Part shown: positions 47,134 to 55,788 of the stretch, piece by piece
Position numbering within the stretch: the stretch's first letter is position 1
Layout: each line of letters opens with the position of its first letter
Source of the DNA: Acetobacteraceae bacterium
Lineage (GTDB): Bacteria; Pseudomonadota; Alphaproteobacteria; Acetobacterales; Acetobacteraceae
DNA length: 64,000 nucleotides
Assembly (NCBI GenBank): GCA_004843165.1
Contig: CP039459.1
Location: 1,859,587-1,923,586, forward strand
Reading direction: 5' to 3'
Translations under genes and position numbers: made by a program
Notes under the pieces: generated by a model
The model's database searches: none
What the model saw: only the letters and a program-made list of their open reading frames with translations
What the model was told of the DNA's origin: nothing

Positions 47134-49884
47134 ATGTCAAATAATTTTCCTAAAAATGAAACAGATATAGATATGGCCAAAGAAGCTTTAGGGAAAACAT
47201 TCACACCGACTGTTTATGAAAAAGCCTTAACAAAAGAATGGTTAGAACAGAAAGTGCATAAATCCTCTCCAGAAAATGGGGGGGAGGCATATGCAATTAT
47301 GTTCCCGCCGCCAAATGTGACAGGCAAGCTTCATATTGGTCACGCTTTGACCTTTACACTTCAGGATATTCTTATTCGTTCTCAGCGTGCCGCTGGAAAA
47401 AATGTTCTATGGCAAGCAGGAACAGATCATGCAGGGATTGCGACGCAGGTACTCATCGAAAAACAGCTTGAAAAAGAAAATAAACGTAAAGAGGATCTTG
47501 GCAGAGAAAAATTTTTTGACAGGGTTTGGGAATGGAAAGAAGAATCTGGCGGAATCATTATTGACCAGCTTAAACGTCTTGGTGCTTCTGCAGATTGGGA
47601 TCGTGAACGCTTCACAATGGATGAGGGCTTATCAAAAGCCGTGAGAACGGCTTTTGTGCGTTTGTATAAAGACGGTCTTATTCGCAGAGATTATCGTTTG
47701 GTAAACTGGGATTCCTCTTTGCAATCTGCTGTTTCAGATATTGAGGTGGAAAGTAAAGACCTTCAAGGGAAGCTGTATCATATTCGATATCCTTTGAAAG
47801 GAGGTGGCTTTTTAAATATTGCAACAACACGTCCAGAAACATTATTTGGGGACATGGCCCTAGCAGTTCATCCAGAAGATGAGAGATTCCAGAAATATAT
47901 TGGTAAATTTGCTAAGGTTCCTTTTGTAAATCGTTTGATTAAAATTGTTGCAGATCTACATTCAGATCCGGAAAAAGGAACTGGTGTTGTTAAAATAACA
48001 CCCGCACATGATTTTAATGATTTTGAAGTTGGTAAGCGTCACAATTTGGAAATGCCAATTATCTTGGATACAGCAGGGAACTTTACGCTGTCTGATCTTG
48101 ATAACCGCCAAGAGGCAGTTGATGACTGGGTTCGTGAATCTCAGGGAATTTCCAGTAAGGAATTACGTAAAAAAACGGTTCAAGCATTGGAGGAGGCTGG
48201 TCTTCTTGAAAAAATAGAAGAACACTCCCATGCAGTGCCGCATTCGGATCGTACGGGTACGGTGATTGAGCCTCGTTTAACAATGCAATGGTATTGCGAT
48301 GCGCCTGAAATGGCCAAAGCTGCAGTTCATTCCGTTGAGGCCGGTGAAATGTGTTTTGAGCCGAAACAGTGGGAGAACACGTATTTCGCATGGATGAAAG
48401 AATTACAGCCTTGGTGCATTAGTCGCCAACTTTGGTGGGGGCATCAAATCCCGGCTTGGTACGATGAAAATGGCAATGAATATGTTGCTGAAACAGAGGA
48501 GGAAGCACAAAAAGAAGCAGGAAAGAATGTCGTACTGACACGCGATCCTGATGTTCTTGATACATGGTTTAGCTCTGCTTTGTGGCCATTTGCGACCTTG
48601 GGCTGGCCGGAAGAAACACCAGAATTAGACTTTTATTATCCCACAAGTACGCTCGTAACAGGATTTGATATTATTTTCTTCTGGGTTTCCAGAATGATGA
48701 TGATGGGGCTGTATTTTACAAAAAAACCGCCTTTTAAAAAGATTGTTATTCATGGTCTCGTTCGAGATGAAAATGGTCAAAAAATGTCGAAATCCAAGGG
48801 AAATGGTATTGATCCTTTGGAAATTATTGATGAATATGGCGCAGACGCATTGCGTTTGGCACTCTGTGCTGGCGTGACGCTCGGAAGAGATATTCGTATT
48901 AGTAATAAAATTGTTGAGGATCACCGTAATTTTATTACGAAGCTTTGGAATGTTGCACGCTTCCTAGAGATGAATAACGTGTTCTCTGATAATTTAAGTG
49001 AAGTTTCAGAAGAGAATCAATCTTCAGATTCCGCTTACCTCCATCAGATCCAAACTTTAATGGGATGGATTCAAGGAGAATTTCGTTTAGCTCAAGAAAA
49101 AGCGAGAACTTCTTTAGAAAATTACCGTTTTGCAGATTATGCGCAAATTTGTATGCATTTTGTACGAGATGTTTTTTGTGATTGGTTCGTTGAACTCGCA
49201 AAACCTATTTTGAATAGAGATGATTCGCTTTCCAATTTTTTTAGAATTTTTTCCAGTAATTTATTTAGAGAAATTTTAGAATTGCTTGAACCTGTTATTC
49301 CTTTTGTAACAGCAACGCTCATCGATAAGCTTTCTCTTCATACAGAAAAAGCTTCAAGGTCAGAGATCGCTTTAAATATTGACGCTTCGGTAGCTGAAAT
49401 TAATTGGCTGATTGAAGTGATTGGTAAAATTAGAACAATTCGTTCTGAAATGAATATCGCACCTTCTAACAAAGGCGCTCTGTTGGCGCTGACACAGGAG
49501 GCAAAGAAAAAAGAGATTAAAGAAAAACTAGGGCGTTGGCAGGAGGCTCTTGATCGTATGGGGCGTATCTCAGAGTTTGAAATGATTCCTTCTTATTCTG
49601 ATTCATTAGAGACGGCCGCAGAGTTTAAGATAGAGGAAGAAACTTTTTATTTGCCGTTAAAAGGATTGATTGATTTCGACAAGGAATATGAGCGCTTATT
49701 AAAAGAATATACATCTGTCGAAAAAGAGTTGAAAAAAACAGAATCAAAGCTCGGTAATAAAAAATTTGTAGAACGTGCACCGCAAGAGGTTGTTGCGGAG
49801 AATAAAATGCGTCTGGCAAATTTTAAAGAGGAAAAAGAACGTCTTTCATTAGCATTGGAAAGAGTCAAAAAACTCATTGCCTGA
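47134..49884 (+). CDS. valS: Valyl-tRNA synthetase
   Basis: The 916-residue class Ia synthetase charges tRNA-Val and edits Thr. PPPNVTGKLHIGHALTFT holds the HIGH motif, TTRPETLFGDMALAVHPEDER the editing domain, and GQKMSKSKGNGIDPLEII the KMSKS motif. A C-terminal coiled coil (KEYTSVEKELKKTESKLGNK) is present as in other ValRS. The stop codon lies in the loop of a terminator hairpin. Confidence 0.98.
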   Translation: MSNNFPKNETDIDMAKEALGKTFTPTVYEKALTKEWLEQKVHKSSPENGGEAYAIMFPPPNVTGKLHIGHALTFTLQDILIRSQRAAGKNVLWQAGTDHAGIATQVLIEKQLEKENKRKEDLGREKFFDRVWEWKEESGGIIIDQLKRLGASADWDRERFTMDEGLSKAVRTAFVRLYKDGLIRRDYRLVNWDSSLQSAVSDIEVESKDLQGKLYHIRYPLKGGGFLNIATTRPETLFGDMALAVHPEDERFQKYIGKFAKVPFVNRLIKIVADLHSDPEKGTGVVKITPAHDFNDFEVGKRHNLEMPIILDTAGNFTLSDLDNRQEAVDDWVRESQGISSKELRKKTVQALEEAGLLEKIEEHSHAVPHSDRTGTVIEPRLTMQWYCDAPEMAKAAVHSVEAGEMCFEPKQWENTYFAWMKELQPWCISRQLWWGHQIPAWYDENGNEYVAETEEEAQKEAGKNVVLTRDPDVLDTWFSSALWPFATLGWPEETPELDFYYPTSTLVTGFDIIFFWVSRMMMMGLYFTKKPPFKKIVIHGLVRDENGQKMSKSKGNGIDPLEIIDEYGADALRLALCAGVTLGRDIRISNKIVEDHRNFITKLWNVARFLEMNNVFSDNLSEVSEENQSSDSAYLHQIQTLMGWIQGEFRLAQEKARTSLENYRFADYAQICMHFVRDVFCDWFVELAKPILNRDDSLSNFFRIFSSNLFREILELLEPVIPFVTATLIDKLSLHTEKASRSEIALNIDASVAEINWLIEVIGKIRTIRSEMNIAPSNKGALLALTQEAKKKEIKEKLGRWQEALDRMGRISEFEMIPSYSDSLETAAEFKIEEETFYLPLKGLIDFDKEYERLLKEYTSVEKELKKTESKLGNKKFVERAPQEVVAENKMRLANFKEEKERLSLALERVKKLIA

Positions 49885-49898
49885 TGGCAATGAGTTTT
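49869..49898. terminator. Hairpin at the valS 3' end
   Basis: AAAACTCATTGCC and GGCAATGAGTTTT enclose TGAT, and the valS TGA begins in this loop. The T run has four residues. It lies between the converging valS and trxB genes and may act in both directions. Confidence 0.6.
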
Positions 49899-49933
49899 AA
49901 GAAGTTTAGGAAGTTTTTGCTAAGGAAGTCGTG

Positions 49934-50893
49934 TTATTCTTCAAGATAACGTTCGGCTTCCATTGCTGCCATACAGCCACTGCCAGCAGCTGTGATGGCT
50001 TGGCGGAAAATACTGTCTTGTACATCACCAGCGGCAAAAACACCCGGAATAGAGGTGCTGGTTGAGTCTGGTTTCGTTAAAATATATCCAGAATCATTGC
50101 ATTTTAACTGTGATTTAAAGGGGCCCGTATTCGGTACATGCCCGATAGCGACAAAAATACCTGTCACTTGTAAATGTTTCTTTTGTACATTATCGGCATG
50201 GGTAAGAATAAGCTCTTCAACGAGATCATGCTCACCACCACCTTTGATCGCAGAAACATTATATTCAGGTACAAGGATAATATTTTCTGAAGCTTCGATG
50301 CGGTCACGCATAATTTTTTGCGCTGTTAGATGTGAGCGGCGAAAAACCATATAAACTTTAGAGGCAATTTTAGATAGAAATAAAGCTTCTTCAGCAGCGG
50401 TATCTCCACCACCAACGACAGCGACATTTTGCTTGCGGTAAAAAAAGCCATCACAAGTGGCGCAGGCAGAAACACCTTTTCCTTGGTATTTTTTTTCGTC
50501 TTCTAATCCAAGCCATTTAGCTTGCGCACCTGTCGCAATGATGAGAGATTCTGTTTTGTATGTCTTCCCAGAAGATCCTGTCAAAACAAAATGCTTTCCA
50601 TCATTTGCCTCTTTATCCAAAGAGGAGGTGATAATAATATCCTCTTTAATTTCAGCACCAACAGCCAGTGCTTGCTGTTTCATATTTTCCATTAATTCGG
50701 GGCCACTGATAGGGGTGGCAAATCCAGGGTAATTCTCAATATCAGAGGTTATTGTGAGTTGCCCGCCTGGCTGAGGGCCTGAAATAAGAAGGGGAGAAAG
50801 TCCTGCACGTGCTGCATAAATGGCAGCGGTGTAACCAGCAGGGCCGGATCCAATAATAAGTACTTTTACGTTGAGAGAGTCAGTCGTAGACAT
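49934..50893 (-). CDS. trxB: Thioredoxin reductase
   Basis: A 319-residue flavoenzyme that reduces thioredoxin with NADPH. VLIIGSGPAGYTAAIYAARAG is the FAD motif, SACATCDGFFY holds the redox-active CATC pair, VVGGGDTAAEEAL binds NADPH, and GVFAAGDVQDSIFRQ is the second FAD contact. Length is standard. Convergent with valS. Confidence 0.97.
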   Translation of the reverse strand: MSTTDSLNVKVLIIGSGPAGYTAAIYAARAGLSPLLISGPQPGGQLTITSDIENYPGFATPISGPELMENMKQQALAVGAEIKEDIIITSSLDKEANDGKHFVLTGSSGKTYKTESLIIATGAQAKWLGLEDEKKYQGKGVSACATCDGFFYRKQNVAVVGGGDTAAEEALFLSKIASKVYMVFRRSHLTAQKIMRDRIEASENIILVPEYNVSAIKGGGEHDLVEELILTHADNVQKKHLQVTGIFVAIGHVPNTGPFKSQLKCNDSGYILTKPDSTSTSIPGVFAAGDVQDSIFRQAITAAGSGCMAAMEAERYLEE

Positions 50894-51048
50894 ATAAAAT
50901 CAAACAGTCACCAGATAGAAAAAACAAAATTATGATTCTTGGAAGAAATATTATTCCACTAATTTTTTAAAAATGTAGGATTTTTATTTTGCCAAGCATT
51001 GTCATATCATCATACTTGTATTGCACAATAAATGGATAAAATACCCCT

Positions 51049-52482
51049 ATGATCCAGAAAAAAAATAAAATGAAGGATATAGAGGATATTTTTAAAAAAT
51101 ATTTTTGTTTTGTTTTTATTCTGATTTTTTTTCTTATTCATTTATATATTTCAGCCAATTTTCCGCTAACGCCAGATGAGGCTTATTATTGGTTATGGTC
51201 TCACTCTTTACAATTAGGTTATCCCGATCACCCGCCAATGGTTGCGTATTGGATTAAGGCAGGCTCAGCCCTGTTTGGAGAAACGGCTTTTGGAATCCGT
51301 TTTTTTGCAGTGTGCTCTGTCACTCTCACAACATTTTTTTTATGGAAAGCTGCTTCAAATTTTTTTGGAGAAAGTGAAGGGAAATGGATTGTCTATTTAT
51401 TTACCTGCACGCTTTTTTCAAATGTTATCTCTTTGATAATAACCCCAGATACCCCGGCTATTTTCTTTTTATCCACAGGTTTGTGGATAACTTCATATCT
51501 TCTCAAAAACCAAGAGCAGAAGGAAATAAAGTATTTTTTGTTATTTCTTCTTTTAGGCTTTTTTTTGGGTCTTAGCTTTCTCTCAAAATATACCGCTATT
51601 TTGGTTATTGTAGGGATATATTTTTCTTTTGTTTTTACAACGCCCAGCCTTTTTTTTAAAAAAGAAATTTATTTCTCTTGTCTAACTTTTTTTCTAACAA
51701 TTTCTCCAAATATTTTTTGGAATTTCCAAAATCATGGTTCAACTTTTGAAAAGCAAGGACATCGGTTATGTGTCAGTGAGGGAAGGATTGGCGCACATTA
51801 TTTGGAACTTATCGGTGGACAGGTTGGGCTTATAACGCCTGTAATTTTTTTACTTGTTTTCGTGGCCTTTTTACAGAAAGTAGAAAGAAAAAAGGAAAAA
51901 GTGTTTTTAATTTATGCTTTACTGCCAAGTATTCTTTTTTTTCTTTTATATCCGCTTCATGCACGTGTTCAGGCCAACTGGCCTTTTATCACCTGGCCAA
52001 CATGTCTTCTTATAGGAACATTTGCGACAAGATCTTGGAAAGTCGTTGGATGTATCGTTGGGATTACGTGCGTTTCTGTTGTTTATGTACAGGCTATTTT
52101 CCATCTCTTTCCTTTAGATGCCCATTACGATCCTATCTTACGCCAATCAGCAGGTTGGAAAAATATGGCAAGAGATTTGGAAAAAAAAATACCTTCTGGC
52201 GAGATATTAGAAGCGGAAGATTACGCTCTGGGGGCAATACTTGCATATCATCTAAAGGATTCGAACATTAGCGTTGGATCAACAGATAAAAAAATTCAAT
52301 TTTTGAGAGCAGGGGAAATTACGACTAAAAATGTTAGGTCTATTAGAGAAATTCGCAATAATTTCCGAGTTGGAAGCGAAGACACTCTTTGTCGATATCA
52401 ATACGTAACAAAGTCTCGAAGTAAGGTTAGATGTTATAGTTTAGAGGAAGAGAGGACAAAAAAAATCTCCCTCTTTTTTTAA
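51049..52482 (+). CDS. ArnT-like glycosyltransferase, family 39
   Basis: A 477-residue membrane enzyme with about ten hydrophobic segments. LTPDEAYYWLWSHSL, with the presumed catalytic Asp, and YPDHPPMVAYWIKAG in the first periplasmic loop are hallmarks of ArnT/PMT-type transferases, which use polyprenyl-phosphate sugars. Acceptor (lipid A, other glycan or protein) is unknown. A smaller periplasmic part follows the last membrane segment. The coding sequence carries an inverted pair of DnaA-box sequences at 51469-51490, and its 3' end overlaps the rpsU terminator. Confidence 0.88.
   Translation: MIQKKNKMKDIEDIFKKYFCFVFILIFFLIHLYISANFPLTPDEAYYWLWSHSLQLGYPDHPPMVAYWIKAGSALFGETAFGIRFFAVCSVTLTTFFLWKAASNFFGESEGKWIVYLFTCTLFSNVISLIITPDTPAIFFLSTGLWITSYLLKNQEQKEIKYFLLFLLLGFFLGLSFLSKYTAILVIVGIYFSFVFTTPSLFFKKEIYFSCLTFFLTISPNIFWNFQNHGSTFEKQGHRLCVSEGRIGAHYLELIGGQVGLITPVIFLLVFVAFLQKVERKKEKVFLIYALLPSILFFLLYPLHARVQANWPFITWPTCLLIGTFATRSWKVVGCIVGITCVSVVYVQAIFHLFPLDAHYDPILRQSAGWKNMARDLEKKIPSGEILEAEDYALGAILAYHLKDSNISVGSTDKKIQFLRAGEITTKNVRSIREIRNNFRVGSEDTLCRYQYVTKSRSKVRCYSLEEERTKKISLFF
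51469..51490. promoter_or_regulatory. Inverted pair of consensus DnaA boxes in a coding region
   Basis: TTATCCACA at 51469-51477 and TGTGGATAA at 51482-51490 are both exact matches to the strict DnaA box in opposite orientation, separated by GGTT. They lie within codons of the GT39 gene. Whether DnaA binds is unknown. Confidence 0.4.
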
Positions 52483-52528
52483 GACAAGATCAATAGATAG
52501 ACATTGCCAAAAGAAAAAGAAGGAGATT
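52457..52528 (-). terminator. Probable terminator of rpsU, overlapping the GT39 gene end
   Basis: On the minus strand an A/G-rich arm (GGAGATT and its pair AATCTCC, extended by a T/A stem with few mismatches) leads into about eight T residues. Confidence 0.5.
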
Positions 52529-52543
52529 CTTAATTTCTGTAGA

Positions 52544-52747
52544 TTAGAAACCTTCGCGCTCGACGCGTTTACGCTCCATCTTACGAGCACGACGAACGGC
52601 TTCTGCTGATTCGCGGGCACGTTTTTCTGAAGGTTTTTCAAAATGACGACGGAGCTTCATTTCGCGAAACACTCCTTCCCGCTGGAGTTTCTTTTTAAGA
52701 GCTTTTAAAGCCTGCTCGATGTTATTATCGCGAACTGTAACTTGCAC
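52544..52747 (-). CDS. rpsU: 30S ribosomal protein S21
   Basis: A very basic small protein: [25 protein letters not shown] is split here as [17 protein letters not shown] and [16 protein letters not shown], both classical for S21, with an Arg/Lys-rich tail. I chose GTG 52747, giving 67 residues as in the family, because GGAG lies 11 bases upstream. The earlier ATG at 52774 has no ribosome-binding site and would add nine residues unlike S21. Confidence 0.94.
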   Translation of the reverse strand: MQVTVRDNNIEQALKALKKKLQREGVFREMKLRRHFEKPSEKRARESAEAVRRARKMERKRVEREGF

Positions 52748-52956
52748 GTATTTATTTTCTCCAAAAATACACATTGTTATACTAATACATTAGAGGTGTC
52801 CGCTCATATACAAAGTATATTCGGTAGGAAAAACCTCCAACAGAGGAAAAGTCCAGCCTCTTAAAAGGAAGCTGAGAAGATTGGTATCTAAAAATTTTAT
52901 TCAGCCTACCATAACTCAAAAAAACAAATAAAGAAATAAAAATATTTCTTGTAATT

Positions 52957-53520
52957 TTATAGGGTATTTCCAGTTCCGCCGCCACCAGCGCCGCCGCCCA
53001 TCATGCCTGACCCCATACCGCCACGCCCCATACCGCCAAGTCCACCGAAAGCACCACCCATTCCACCAAGAGGATTGTAACGCCCAACAGAACCTAAGAG
53101 TTCCTGCATAACGGAAATTTTTGTTCCAGGGGTAGGGGTTACTCTGGAAACCATGGAAACAGGCTTAGCATCCCCTTTATGGAGGACTTTGATATCTTGT
53201 AGAATGCCACCATTATCAAAATTAAGAATCACGACACGCTGAGATTTAATGCCAGGATAGCTCGCAGGAATAAGGCCTGTCGTCATGGTAATGTAGATCC
53301 AAGTATTGTCATCAAAGGTAGCATGCGTTGTCGGAGAGCCGATAAACGCAATGGCTTCATCTTTGGTTGTTTTTCCCGGCGTGAGCTTTTCATAGTCTTT
53401 AGGATCTAAAATAGCTCCCTGCTCTAAAGGGTTGGGTATGAGGTAAGAACAGCCGGAGACCAAAGGAAGGCAGGATAGAGCAACAATAAAAGGAAGGGGA
53501 AGTAATTTTTTTCTTTTCAT
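52957..53520 (-). CDS. bamE: Outer membrane assembly lipoprotein BamE with a Gly/Met-rich tail
   Basis: A 187-residue lipoprotein with lipobox VSGC (Cys at residue 24). The SmpA/OmlA domain shows LTPGKTTKDEAIAFIGSPT, DDNTWIYIT and QRVVILNFDNGG. BamE is a small subunit of the BAM complex that inserts beta-barrels. The last 36 residues (152-187) are almost entirely Gly and Met with repeats like GGMGG, which is unusual and not part of the BamE fold. It is divergent from the DUF177 gene, a common alphaproteobacterial arrangement. Confidence 0.9.
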   Translation of the reverse strand: MKRKKLLPLPFIVALSCLPLVSGCSYLIPNPLEQGAILDPKDYEKLTPGKTTKDEAIAFIGSPTTHATFDDNTWIYITMTTGLIPASYPGIKSQRVVILNFDNGGILQDIKVLHKGDAKPVSMVSRVTPTPGTKISVMQELLGSVGRYNPLGGMGGAFGGLGGMGRGGMGSGMMGGGAGGGGTGNTL

Positions 53521-53648
53521 CGTTTCAACTATTGCTGCATTTTACCAAGGAGAAATTTTATCTGAATATAAAGTGCTTTATTATATATGGTATAGTTGCT
53601 GTAGATAAAAATTTTCTTAAAATTTGAGTGAGGAGTTTTTAGAAATTT

Positions 53649-54212
53649 ATGAATATGAATACAGAACAAAAAAAGAGCTTTGATAATTCTAAAATGCCGT
53701 CTGTTCTCGTTCCTAAATTGTTCCCCGGTTACCAAAAAGAATTTATAGCAACAAAAGAACAATTAGAGCAGATCGCAAAAGATTTTTCTTTAGAGCGTGT
53801 TGATTTTTTTAAATGTTCCTTTGAGTTTAAGGCTTTTAAGCGGGGGAAAATCATCGCGACAGGAAAGCTTACGGCACATTTCCCACAAAATTGTGTTTCA
53901 AGCGGTGTTTTGATTAATCAGGTTCTTGAAAATGATTTTGAGATTATTTTTGAGCCGAAAGAATTCGCCTCTAAGGAAAATTTCTCAATGAGTGAAGAGG
54001 ATTGTGAGGAAAAAGATATTTTTTATTATGAGGAGGAAATTTTACCATTGGGTGAAGTTGCCCTAGAGCAATTTGCGCTAGAAATACCGCCGTACCCTCG
54101 TGCGGAAAATTATGAGGATTTGATCTCAGGCTATAAAGATATGTCGGCATCAGAGGAGAAAAAGGTTAGTCCTTTTGACGTTTTGAAAAAAATTTCCTTC
54201 AAATCCAAGTGA
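53649..54212 (+). CDS. DUF177/YceD family protein
   Basis: A 187-residue acidic protein. FKAFKRGKIIATGKLTAHFPQNCV and the later PLGEVALEQFALEIPPYPR are the conserved parts of the DUF177 (YceD) family. The family sits next to rpmF in many bacteria and is linked to 23S rRNA/ribosome assembly in plants and E. coli. Usual Cys pairs are reduced to Cys in QNCV. Position between bamE and rpmF supports the call. Confidence 0.88.
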   Translation: MNMNTEQKKSFDNSKMPSVLVPKLFPGYQKEFIATKEQLEQIAKDFSLERVDFFKCSFEFKAFKRGKIIATGKLTAHFPQNCVSSGVLINQVLENDFEIIFEPKEFASKENFSMSEEDCEEKDIFYYEEEILPLGEVALEQFALEIPPYPRAENYEDLISGYKDMSASEEKKVSPFDVLKKISFKSK

Positions 54213-54424
54213 ATTTTTGTATAGTATTTTAAGCTAAAAGACTGTATTTATTCAGCGGAGTTTCTTGCAAAAACATCTATTTCTCTGCTAGATGCAAGTA
54301 TATTTTGTTTCGGGATTTCCAAAAATGGGAATATTCCAGCGCTATTTAGCTGGCTATTTTTGTAGATATTAATAGAAAATATTGCTATTGGTTCTCTCAT
54401 TTTTTTATTTTTAGGTATTTATTT
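54213..54424 (+). promoter_or_regulatory. rpmF leader/promoter region with two hairpins
   Basis: This 212-base gap before rpmF holds two hairpins: CTTG..CATCTA/TAGATG..CAAG at 54264-54298, and CCAGC/GCTGG at 54336-54353 followed by a short T run. They could be a terminator of the DUF177 gene and a leader of rpmF. No known riboswitch is recognised. Confidence 0.35.
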
Positions 54425-54631
54425 ATGGCTGTTCCAAAAAGAAAAACAACCCCATCCCGTCAAGGCATGAGACGTAGTCATCATGCGATTTCAGCTTCTG
54501 CAAGCACAGAGTGCGCTTCTTGCGGTGAACGCAAACGTCCTCACCATGTTTGCAGCCATTGTGGTTCATACAAAAGCCGTGAAATTGTTTCCGCAGAAGG
54601 GAATGCTTTAAAAGGTGCTGTTCGGGTTTAA
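54425..54631 (+). CDS. rpmF: 50S ribosomal protein L32
   Basis: A 68-residue L32: [20 protein letters not shown] is the classical N-terminus. Two Cys pairs, [18 protein letters not shown], would bind zinc. It precedes plsX and fabH in the usual order, and the three probably form an operon linking ribosome and fatty-acid genes. Confidence 0.97.
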   Translation: MAVPKRKTTPSRQGMRRSHHAISASASTECASCGERKRPHHVCSHCGSYKSREIVSAEGNALKGAVRV

Positions 54632-54679
54632 TCCTTATAGTTTCTTGACTTGTTGGGTGTAGGGTAAGTTGACGGTAGG

Positions 54680-55786
54680 ATGCACGAGAATATGAAAGAT
54701 TCAGAGGGTGAGTTTCAGAAACAGGGTGATCTTTCGTCGGTCGTAGAAAGTCCCAAAAGTCCACCTTATACCCTTGCGGTCGACGCTATGGGGGGCGATC
54801 GCGGCGCTGATATTGTTTTTGCTGCTCTTGATAAGACAGCAGACCGTCATCCTTGGGTAAAAATTCTCCTTGTTGGAGATGGTCCTTCACTTCAGCGAGG
54901 GCTATTACGCCATTCTAAGGCAGCTAAAATTTGTGATATCCGTCACGCACCGATGGTAATTCCTATGGACATGAAGCCAACAAAGGCTTTGAGAGTTCAG
55001 GGAAGTTCAATGCAAATTGCGATGAAGGCCGTTGCTCAAGGAGAAGCTGCTGGGGTCGTTTCTGCCGGAAACAGTGGTGCAATGCTGGCGCTGGCTAAAA
55101 TCATTATTAAAGTTCTTCCTGGAATTTCCCGTCCTGCTCTTGTTGCTGTTCAGCCCTCTGCAAGAGGGGATGTTGTGATGCTCGATTTGGGTGCTAATCT
55201 TGCTTGTGATGCCCGTAATCTCGTGGAATTTGCAATTATGGGAGAGGCTTTTTCTCGTGCAATGCTAGATATTCGAGAACCCACAATCGGTCTTTTGAAT
55301 GTGGGTTCTGAGGATGTTAAAGGAGATGAACGTCTGCATGAAGCGGCTGCTGCGCTTCGTAACGGTCCTTTAGCCTCGCGTTTTGTCGGATTCGTTGAAG
55401 GACATGATATTACAGCCGGACATACGGATGTGATTGTAACAGACGGTTTTACAGGTAATATTGCTTTGAAGATGGGAGAAGGCGCTTTAAAGCTTGCTTA
55501 TGGTCTTTTACGTGCCGTTTTCTCAAGCTCTGTTTTTACAAAGTTAGGCTATCTTCTTGCACGTCGTGGTCTTGATCGCATGAAGGATTGGATTGATCCT
55601 CGTCGTTATAATGGGGCTCTTTTGATTGGTTTGAATGGGATTGTTGTGAAGTCACATGGCGGAGCAGATGTTGAAAGTTTTGCTGCGGCCGTTGATGTCG
55701 CTGTCGATGCTGTTGCCTTTGATATGAACGATCACATTAAAAAACGCCTAGCAGAATCTCAAGAAGCTTTTTCTGCTAAATCCTGA
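54680..55786 (+). CDS. plsX: Phosphate acyltransferase PlsX
   Basis: A 368-residue enzyme that converts acyl-ACP to acyl-phosphate for phospholipid synthesis. LAVDAMGGDRGADIV is the signature, followed by GVVSAGNSGAMLALA, IGLLNVGSEDVKGDE and VTDGFTGNIALKMGEG. An N-terminal extension of about 35 polar residues precedes the fold, so the true start could be slightly downstream. It lies 2 bases from fabH. Confidence 0.97.
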   Translation: MHENMKDSEGEFQKQGDLSSVVESPKSPPYTLAVDAMGGDRGADIVFAALDKTADRHPWVKILLVGDGPSLQRGLLRHSKAAKICDIRHAPMVIPMDMKPTKALRVQGSSMQIAMKAVAQGEAAGVVSAGNSGAMLALAKIIIKVLPGISRPALVAVQPSARGDVVMLDLGANLACDARNLVEFAIMGEAFSRAMLDIREPTIGLLNVGSEDVKGDERLHEAAAALRNGPLASRFVGFVEGHDITAGHTDVIVTDGFTGNIALKMGEGALKLAYGLLRAVFSSSVFTKLGYLLARRGLDRMKDWIDPRRYNGALLIGLNGIVVKSHGGADVESFAAAVDVAVDAVAFDMNDHIKKRLAESQEAFSAKS

Positions 55787-55788
55787 GC

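Noticed and set aside
52782..52985. A 67-codon minus-strand frame between bamE and rpsU
   Set aside because: It has no ribosome-binding site and overlaps the Gly-rich bamE end; the gap looks like the rpsU promoter region.
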